From positions 868,001 through 932,000 of the forward strand of contig JAKSZU010000016.1 in assembly GCA_026018925.1 (NCBI GenBank): a DNA stretch of 64,000 nucleotides. The letters run 5' to 3'. Under the pieces are notes generated by a model. The model worked only from the letters and a program-made list of their open reading frames with translations, had not been told where the DNA came from and made no database searches. How positions within the stretch are numbered: the first letter of the stretch is position 1; each line of letters starts with the position of its first letter. This stretch comes from Tupaia tana. Lineage: Eukaryota; Chordata; Mammalia; Scandentia; Tupaiidae. Made by a program: the position numbers and the translations under genes. This document shows, piece after piece, positions 56,189 to 64,000 of the stretch.

Positions 56189-57364
56189 GGGCACTGGCGG
56201 TTGGCAGTGTCGCCCGAGCAGCGGGTCACATTCATCCAAAGCGTCGTCACTGTAGCCCTGTCCTATACCCATCCGGCGCCCTGGATGGCCAGTCCACACC
56301 TGGCCAGGTATGCAGGCCGCTCTCGTGGCCAATCAGGGTGAGGGTGCAGTGCTGCCAGGCCTCCACACAGCTCCTGCTGGGGCCCCGCAGTGTGCGCACC
56401 TGCACCCCACCCCTGCTCAGGTGTCTGGAGGAGCTATCTCTGCCCTTCTGTTTACCTCCACCCATTAAGGCGCACCTATCCTGACTCTGGGGGCAACTGA
56501 ACTTCTGATGAGGAGCAGTCCTGCTCTGTCGCTGTCATTCCACACCCTGTGTCACCATCTCTCCCTGTCCACCACACACATCCTGGCCACAGCAGGGCAG
56601 AGACACGGCAGCTCTCGGGCTGGGCCTGCCGTGCTGAACCGTGTTGCTGTTCTCCTTCAGACTGCCTCCCTCTGCTCTCTGTGCAGCTGGCCTGTAAGAT
56701 GTTCCTCCAGCTCCTCAGACTGCAGGGTGCTCCTGAGCTCCCAGCCCAGGCAGATGGTTCACGCCCCAGGGTGGCCCTGGGGTGCGAGAGGGTGGCAGGG
56801 CCACACTTCCATGGTAACGTGGTGTCCCCTGTATGTCACGCAGCCATTTACAAACCACCCAGGCTGGCCCACGGAGGAGGGTGATGGAGGGGAAGGGAAA
56901 AGAGTTACCCAGTGCAAGCGGGAGGCTCCTGGAGTTTGTCTTTGCTGTGCGTAAGAGCAAATGCAGGCCTGCGGCGCTGGTTCTGGGGCGGGTGCGCCCA
57001 GAGGCGGGCAGCGGTTCCGCGGCTGGGACACAGCCGAGCGCCATGAGCGTGGCTCCCGCTGCCACAGGCGACTTCGCCTTCTGACGACATGCTTAGTCCC
57101 CGTAGGTGGCCCGGCACCTTACAGCCTGTCTACGCTGTGAATGACGTCAGGCCTCCGGCAGTGTGGGTGCCCTTTGTCAGCTTCTCTGTAATCCCGTGAC
57201 GTGTTGACAGCCCTCGCAGCTGTCGCTGTCAGGGCGTTGGGGGCAGTCGTTGGCAGAGAGCAAAATCCAGAGGGACCCAGGTACAGACGGCCTGACCCTG
57301 TAGGATGCGTTCAGTCAGGTGAGAGCACCACTTTGCCCATCCGAGCTCCTCCCCAGAACCACTC

Positions 57365-57370
57365 AATAAA
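57365..57370 (+). promoter_or_regulatory. MICAL3: Possible polyadenylation signal (proximal)
   Basis: AATAAA, 1.2 kb after the short-isoform stop, in ccactcaataaaacaaag. No clear T-rich element follows, so its use is uncertain. Confidence 0.3.
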
Positions 57371-59757
57371 ACAAAGACACTGAGCTTCCCTTGGGGCAGG
57401 GAGCACAGAACCTTCTTTATAAATAGACTTGAACACCGCGAAGTTCAGGTCATTCCTGTCAAGCCGAGCTCGCTCACTGTCCCACCTGGTGTTAACAGGA
57501 GGCATGACTGCAGGTTTGGGGCGTTCTAAAGAAGGAAAGGTATTCCACAGAAAAGGAGAGGAGTGTTCTACAGAGCAGGGAGGAAGATGAGAGCTGGCAA
57601 CGTGGTTAGTTAGGACCACCAAGAACGTCCAAGTCCTGAGGGTGTCCCCGTCCCCCACCCCGCCCCTGGCTAGAACAGGACTTCCTGTTACATTCAGTGC
57701 GAGGAAGCCATCCTAAGCTCCTGGGATGAGTGAGGTAGGACTGTGTCTTCTTGGAGCAGGAAGGCCGGAGAGCTCAAGGCTGATGGGTCCGTTAGACTCT
57801 GCCTCTAGGGATGCAAGCGTTTGGAAGTGACACCCTGGTCCTGGGCATGCTCCAGAGCACCCTCACTCCCCTGTGGGCGGGCTGGTTCTTGCTAGCCTGT
57901 GGGAAAGGAACAGAATCGTAGGTGGTATTTTGTTGGTATAAAATCAGTTTCTCTTTCTCCTTTGGTAGAGATTGCCTACTTTAATTCCCAACTGAAGCTT
58001 TGATCACTAACCTAGAATTTCCACTGGGAAAGCCTCAGGAGCAGTCAGGCACCCGGGGCCCTGGAGTGTCACCAGAGCAGTGTTACTGTGCTTGGGTGTT
58101 CCTCTTCACACTGTCCCCAAGGGCTGCCCGTGGTGGCCGTGACCTCGTCCCGGAGCCAGGGCCGGGCCCGCTGTGCTTTCACTCTGCCCTGCCTCTGGAT
58201 TTTATGCCTTTTCTCTTCTCTCCCTGATAACCACTCTTGCCAAATGAACACGCAACACAAAGCCAGCCACATGCAGCCCTCAGGTCAGCACCGCGCTAGG
58301 CCGGCCTCACTGCTGGCTCCTCCGCTCGCCTGGCCCGTGTCTGTGTCTGCCACGCAGTCTGGGAATACTGCTTCCAGGGTCTCTGTCTGTAATGTGTTTT
58401 TAATTTCGAGCTCTTCCTTTCTGTTTCAAACCTGTAAATGCTTTGTCGCCAAGCTTCTTAAACTCACTGCTGCGGATTAGTGGACCTGGCACAGGTCCCC
58501 TTACCCTGGCCTCGTGGTACCAGCCCTGACTTCAGAGCAAGTTAGCAACAGGCAGAGAAAGGGCCACCCCTCCCCTCACTCCCCCTCCCGTCCACCCGAC
58601 CCCATGGAAGAGCTGTCTCCTCGGATATGAGACCCTCGGTGGCAGGTCTTTGGATTCCCGTTGGTGCAGAACAAGAGTCTCTTCTAGTGAATCTCACAGG
58701 TGAGCCGTCCTGTGCAGTAGGTAGGCGAGTGACAGAGGGCTGGGTGAGGGACATTGTCCGTCCTCTTCTGGAAAAGATGATCTGGACTTAAAAGCCATAG
58801 TTAGTTACAGGTGATGGTCACCCACTGCCCGTCGCCAAGCAAGGACGGTACAGGGATTAATTCCACCCTCGGGTTCCTGCCTGACGGTGGAAAGTTAGAA
58901 AATCTTGCTGCTCCCCAAGTCTCCTTCCCTTATAGACATTGCTGGAAAACCTTTCAGTAGAGCTAAGAGAATCCTGCCACGGATCAGCATCGCCGCCCTC
59001 GTCGGTGATGTGCGTCTGTACGTGTGTACACATTGGTGTGTACGTAGGCTTCACTTCACATACATGCAGAAACATATATTATATATTGTGCCCAAGATGA
59101 TAATGGTAACGAAGCTGTTCTAGAACGTCTGACAGGGCAGCCTCCCCCGGCCTGGCCGGCCTGGCACTCTGGTCAGGGTCCACAGGGAGCCCAGCAGCCT
59201 AGGGCCGCACGGCCGTGGGCAGACAGGCTGGTCAGAATGAGCAGCGCACACCCCAGCCTGGAGCTCTGGGTGGGGGGACTGGAGAGTGGAGCTGCTGCTA
59301 GGGTGTACATGGAGCAGCCGACACCCACCTGCCCTCCGTTTGGCTCTGTGGGGCCGGTTACCTCCACTGTCTTTCTGCTGTCTCGGTGTTTGTCTTTCGG
59401 CTCTCTTGCAGGACAAGGGAACAGTCCTAGGCCTCCCCAGCAGGGCCCCGGGTCCACTTTTTCTTGAGCCATTCAGCTCGGGGCGGGGGTGGGCAGGAAG
59501 CCAGACCCCCAGGGCAGTGGTCCATGAAGCCAGGGCGAGGGAGGACCAGCTGTGCCAGGGAACACGACACCTGGCCCCCTCGGGCTTCCCTACAGCCAGC
59601 GTTTCCACCTTCGTTTTCAATCTGTGCTGTTGTGAGTTTCTGGTGTTTCTTTGTGAGTTTTTTATTTAATTGTGTAACTTTGCTTTTGCCGTTACTGTGA
59701 AACCAAGGTGTTGTGCTTCTCGTCTTTTTAAACAAGTGTTACATTCTTATTTAAGAG

Positions 59758-59763
59758 AATAAA
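59758..59763 (+). promoter_or_regulatory. MICAL3: Probable polyadenylation signal (distal)
   Basis: AATAAA in ttaagagaataaattcc, after an AT-rich stretch and followed within 20-60 bases by a strong T/C-rich tract (gagtttttctttccc). This is a good 3' UTR end for the read-through isoform. Confidence 0.5.
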
Positions 59764-60724
59764 TTCCAAATGCTCTTCAGGTTTCTGAGTTTTTCTTTCC
59801 CTTCTCTTTCTCCCAGTCACAGGGTGGGAAGGGGGAAGCGCAGACAGGTGTTGGGACGGGTTGGTGGAGCGGGCCCTTGGTTCTGAGTGGGGTCTGAGAG
59901 ACAGCCTACGTGGAAACTGAGGACATGGGGCCTTTGACCTGGGGGCCTCACTTAGGTGGTCGGCAAGGTGCCAGGCATTTTGCTTTGCAGCGGTTGCGGA
60001 TAGAAAACAGCGAGGAAGATGTCCCCATGTGCCTGGCATTCAGCCAGCTGTCATGAGGGGCTGTGGGAGTCTCCTGCCAGAATGAATAGCCACTCTGTGT
60101 GGCCCCCGAGTGTGCCAGGTGGCACAAGAGCTGGACCCCTCCTCCTTGTTGCAGACAGTGGCGAGACGGGGACGAGAGAGGCACTGGGACCAGGTGTGTG
60201 TCTCCCCCACCTGAGGCTCTAGCCACGGTTGCCCTCGGTGCGTGACCTTTCCGAAGGCGCCTGCTGCTTCCTCCGAGCCCTGTCGCTCTCCTGCCATCTC
60301 TGCTGTGACCTGGGCACAGGCCGGGGCTGTCCAGTTCTGCCTGGCTAATCCCAAGCCTGGCGGGGTGGGCCTGAATTGAGACACAGGCTGTCCCCTCGCA
60401 CACCCTGCTGCTGACCGTCGCAGCAGTGGCTGCTTGGCCACATTGGTGTGGGCACAGTGCCAGAGTGCGTTGGCAGAGGGCACCCGGGTGGGCGGAGCAC
60501 CCAGCGCCAGGTCTGCTCCCACCAGGTTCTGTGGAGTGGGGTGCTCAGAGGCCTTGCCGGCCCCTCCCGCTCAGACACAGGCCTGGTGGAGCTTGCGGAG
60601 GTCTCGGGCCTCCCACAGGACAGAGCGGCAGGGGCCTGGGTCCCGCTGGCCGTTCCGCTGATAGAAGCCATGCTCCTGTCAGGAAGGCCCGTGCCCAGCA
60701 CGGCTTACAGTCCGCCGGAGCACC

Positions 60725-60800
60725 CCTCCTTCCTCCTTCCCTCCCTCCCTCCCTCGCTGCTTTTTCCTATTTTTTTCTTGAGAGAGAGAGAGAGAGAGGC
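60725..60800. repeat. Simple repeats (TTCC/CTCC and GA)
   Basis: A cttcctccttccctccctcc-like run, then (ga)n at 60781-60798. Confidence 0.85.
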
Positions 60801-60960
60801 ATTCCCAGCAGGGTCCCCAACCGCAGCCCCCAGGCCTCACGCAGGAATGTGGGTGCGGTCCCCCTTGGCACACATGGAGTGCTCGGACAGCACGCCCCAG
60901 ACCTCGGCGTGGCCAGGCACCTTGACGCTCACAGCTCTGCCACACGTCCACGCTGGCCTG
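60770..60960 (-). mobile_element. Possible family 2 repeat
   Basis: tttcttgagagagagagaga then gcagggtccccaac resembles the copy near 145. Weak. Confidence 0.25.
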
Positions 60961-62835
60961 TTGGCCACAATCGTCCGAGGGTGGCCGAGCCCCGTGTGTC
61001 CTCACAGAGCAGCCGGCCCCCTGCCTGCTGTTTCCCCTGCCCCAGTCTGTGTCCTTTGCTCCCCTTCTCAGAAACAAGCAGCCCACGGGCCGGAGCCTGC
61101 GGGGGAGAATGGGGGTGCAGAGGCGCCATGAGTGACAGTAGGCGGACTAAAATCGGCAGTGGATACACGCGTGTGCGATGTGCCGTGGCTTTCCCATCTC
61201 CCGGCAGGGCCAGGGGCCAGGGCCCCTGGTGTTCTGGGCAGTGTACTGGCACGTCCTAGGGCGCTGGTACCTGGTGTCATTCTGTGCCACGTGTCGCGAG
61301 GACCTGGAGCATCCCCTGCATGTCAGTTTCCTTTCTGAACCACTGGGGGCCCGTCCTCCTCATTGCCCGGCTGTCGCTCAGGGGCATGCGTGGCTCGGCC
61401 CAGCTAGGCCTGAGCGGACAAGGACGGGGTGCTGGGTCCTCCAGGGCTTGGCAGGGCTCGGCCTGAATCCTGGCCAGGGCCTTCCCGGGCCAGCCCCTAC
61501 CCTGCAGCTCCTGCCCGGCCAAGCGTCTTGCAGGTGCCAACGAGTCGATTAGTCACGATGGAGGGCGTGCCCCGTGGGCAAGTCCCACCCTCCCCTGGCC
61601 CGTGGGTGCCGCAGCCGTGCAGGGGCAGGTTCGGCAGGGCCCTCCCGTCGGCCCGGAGAGGCGGCCTCCAGGCAGCTGGCACGCGCCTCCAATTACTTCC
61701 GGGTCTTACCAGCCGCGTGAGCTCCGTCGCCTTTCACTTCCTGTGGGCCGACTTCCATGGCGCTCCCAGGGCGGGTCATGGACGCCTTCCGAGTGTTTCT
61801 GAGTGCTGTCCCGGGTCTCAAGGCCGGGCCAGGAGGCCGAGTGCCCATGTCCAGACCCTTCCCAGGACTGAGGCCACCTCCTGCAGGAACGCTCAGGAAA
61901 TGTCCCCGCGTGGGTGTAGAAGGGGAGCCCTGGCCCCTCCAGCAGAAACTGGCCCCGTGCCCCAGCCCTCCGGGCTCAGCCCCCGAGGCCAGGCCAGGCG
62001 CGTCCTAGAAAAGCCCCCACAGTGAGGCTCCGTCCCTTTCTGTACCTGCCACTCATCACGTGGCCCGTTAACTGTGTGGAACCGTCCGGGTGGCCGTTGG
62101 GTGGCCAGTTCTTGGTGTGTGACGCTGGGCAGTGTCTGAACTTCCCTGCTTCATTGATGTCACTTCGTGCTTCGTGTCGCCCGGGTGCGTGTTCAGATTC
62201 TTGTCTGGAATTGCCGGTCCTCGGTACTTACTTTCCAGTAAGTCGACCCAGTGGTCAGAGAACGCAGTGAACCTGCTGCCCGAGATCCCAGGGCCTCCTG
62301 GCGGGCCGGTCAGGCCTGCGCTCCCAGTGCCTGGCCTCCTGGGTAGGACCATGGATAGTGACCACAGCCCGGCCAGGGCCCACGGCCCCCAGGACACAGA
62401 GCCTCTGCGAGCACACGGCAGAACCAGGGCTGCCTCAGTGGGGAGGCTGCAATAGGTGTGTTCTCGCAGCTCCTCGCTCTTCCCAGCGTAGCAGAGTCGG
62501 GAATACCTGGAGTGAAGTCCCGAGCGGGGAGCCCCTTGGCATTCAGCAAGCTGCCCAGAGCTCGAGCCTGGAAACCGAGCGTGGGATTAGGTGATCTCTC
62601 TGGCTTCTTAGGGGAGAGTTTGTCCCTAAGGAACTAAACTCACGGGTCTCAGACTGGGCTCAGGGATCGCTGGCACCCTTTGTTAGGGGGTTGTAGCCGT
62701 TTGGTTTTGTTTCCCTGTCTTCTGGAACTAAGCTGGAATCTAGAAAGACCAAGTTAGCAAGAGACTAGCTGTAAAGTTTCTGTGCCCGTGTTACTAACTT
62801 CTAGAGACTTAGCATGATCCCTTAAAAGTAGACCC

Positions 62836-63058
62836 TGGGCAGCAGGGGTAGTGGGTAGGGCACTGGGCTCCCGTGTGGTTCACTGCAGTGGAGTCCCGCG
62901 CCCAGCATCTTGAAATTCACGCCAGGGACATGTGCATGCGTGCCCAGAACTCCCAAGCGGAGAATGTAGAAGGGATTGCAGTGTGGCAACCACCCTGGGG
63001 GATGACTTCTCTTTCTCTCTGTCTTTCCAGCGCACTATAGCAAAAATCTCTCAAACGG
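62836..63058 (+). mobile_element. tRNA-derived SINE, old copy
   Basis: The head gggcagcaggggtagtgggt leads to ggattgcagtgtggcaac and gcgcactatagcaaaaatct. Confidence 0.75.
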
Positions 63059-63475
63059 GTTTTATCTAAGGGGAAGTTCTCTAAGCCAGCTGCTGCTTCC
63101 CCTGAGCTGAGTCACTTTTCTTAGGGCATTGGTCCTAGGAGAGACATCATGAAGCAGGGACACAGGGCACCTGGAAGGTCGTTCTGGGGCGACATAAACT
63201 GACAGAAGGCTGTGAGTGCTCAGAGAAGCAGCAGGACGGGTGCCAGGCAGGGAGAGCGCACGGCTGCAGGAGGAAACGACCCCAAGCTGCCTGGCTCTGC
63301 TCTGTCGCCGAGAGCCAACAGCCTTGCCCCACGTGGCCGACGCTGTGCCGAGGGCCAGTCTGTGCAGGGGACCGCAGAAAGCTCGTGGAACTAAAGTGTC
63401 AGTTTATTTTGGTGCAAAAAAATAACATTGAAATCCTAGCCTAGTTGTTTCATACTACACATTTTCTACAAACTT

Positions 63476-63734
63476 TTTTTTTGGGGGGGGGGCAGTTTTT
63501 TCACTATAGGGTGCATGCACTTGCCAGAAAGAGAGAGACAAAGAGACTGAAAGTTAGAAATCACCCCCTGGGGGGGGGATGGTCACCCTACAATCCCTTC
63601 TCCTCCATTCTTCTCTTGGGATCTTGGGCACGCACACGCACCAGCGTGAGTTTAAGCCACCAGGTCCGAGACTCGAACCGCGGTCGACTACATGGGAGTC
63701 CAGTGACATAGCCATCACACCATCTGCTGGTCCC
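63476..63734 (-). mobile_element. tRNA-derived SINE with duplication
   Basis: Inverted, with a T/G-rich tail (a run of G at 63483-63492). tctacaaacttt flanks both sides. The head is catctgctggtccc. Confidence 0.9.
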
Positions 63735-63915
63735 TCTACAAACTTTCTGGAGACTTCTGGCGTTTGCAGCCAAGAGAACTATCTTCCTTGCTGAAATATT
63801 TTCCTCAAGTGAGAAGTTGAAATGTGCTAAGTCCTGTTGTTTTCCTCCCATGTGGGAAATGCTGGGCACCTTACCCGAGTAACCTTGGTCTTACTGTTCA
63901 CAGGGACTAACGGAA

Positions 63916-64000
63916 GGGGCCAGCAGGTGGTGCTGTGAATAAGGCCGCTGGGTTCCACATGGCCGACGGCAGAGTTTGAGTCCTGAACCCATGGCTTGAA
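63916..64000 (+). mobile_element. tRNA-derived SINE, cut by the window edge
   Basis: An old-subfamily head, ggggccagcaggtggtgctg, with the B-box region agtttgagtcctg. The rest lies outside. Confidence 0.8.

Larger units (their letters stand above)
11646..64000 (+). other. MICAL3: MICAL3 gene, 5' coding part (continues past the window)
   Basis: MICAL3 is a cytosolic and nuclear flavoprotein monooxygenase. From family knowledge it uses FAD, NADPH and O2 to oxidise methionines of actin and so depolymerise filaments, and it also acts with Rab8 in exocytic vesicle fusion. Assembled exons give 868 codons plus one base. Domains in order are: monooxygenase with GAGPCG at 93-98, E116/R118/R123/N125, DG at 223-224 and GD at 397-398; CH domain about 517-625; a basic bipartite stretch 663-683; and LIM 764-817 with eight zinc ligands. 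All exon phases fit and no frameshift or premature stop was found, so the gene looks intact. The identity as MICAL3 rather than MICAL1 or MICAL2 rests on near-identity to the human MICAL3 N-terminus as I remember it. The C-terminal bMERB region lies beyond the right edge. Confidence 0.97.
55944..64000 (+). other. MICAL3: Intron 18 of the long form, or 3' UTR of the short form then intron
   Basis: From 55713 to 62835 there is no copy of the main SINE. 56189-59780 is the probable 3' UTR of the read-through isoform. 59781-62835 is GC-rich unique sequence with chance open frames (for example 60426-61259 +) and one possible family 2 repeat. No exon matching the next MICAL3 segment was found. Confidence 0.7.

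Noticed and set aside
60426-61259. 277-codon open frame on the + strand, the longest in the window
   Set aside because: Overlapping frames of similar length are open on both strands, it includes GA and CCTT simple repeats, and it resembles nothing known. GC-rich sequence has few stops.

Overview
This is mammalian nuclear DNA. It has introns with GT/AG boundaries, L1, L2 and MIR relics, and very many copies of one tRNA-derived SINE. It carries the 5' coding part of one gene, MICAL3, on the + strand. Eighteen coding exons were placed by eye between 11716 and 55943. Each junction has an AG acceptor and a GT donor, and the phases agree throughout, giving 868 codons plus one base. They encode the flavin monooxygenase domain (about residues 1-490), a calponin-homology domain (about 517-625), a basic bipartite nuclear-localisation-like stretch (663-683) and a LIM domain (764-817). 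The acidic, proline-rich and C-terminal coiled-coil parts of MICAL3 lie beyond the right edge.

Layout. From 1 to 11645 there is non-coding sequence upstream of the start exon, with an RPL31 processed pseudogene inside a SINE, an L1 broken by later insertions, and a CpG-rich segment near 6.84-7.56 kb. From 11.6 to 35.8 kb the fifteen exons for the monooxygenase, CH and nuclear-signal regions are fairly dense, with a 31-33 bp minisatellite just before the ninth coding exon. From 35.8 to 47.35 kb there is a long, SINE-poor interval holding four unannotated-looking in-frame cassette exon candidates (90, 84, 108 and 108 nt) and an intragenic CpG island near 41.3-41.8 kb. From 47.35 to 55.94 kb come the LIM exons and one linker exon. 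That linker exon reads on without a stop for 81 more codons, to a TGA at 56186, giving a possible 949-residue short isoform with a hydrophobic tail. A SINE-poor 7 kb stretch with two AATAAA signals follows and looks like its 3' UTR.

The lineage cannot be fixed from sequence alone. There are no Alu or B1-like 7SL repeats. The dominant SINE has near-perfect pol III A and B boxes, about 260 bp full length, and many copies carry clean target-site duplications, so it was active recently. I do not recognise the family with certainty; a colugo (Dermoptera) tRNA-SINE is one guess only. I found no operon, CRISPR array, phage or other novel multi-gene system. The observations of most interest are alternative coding ends and cassettes of MICAL3.
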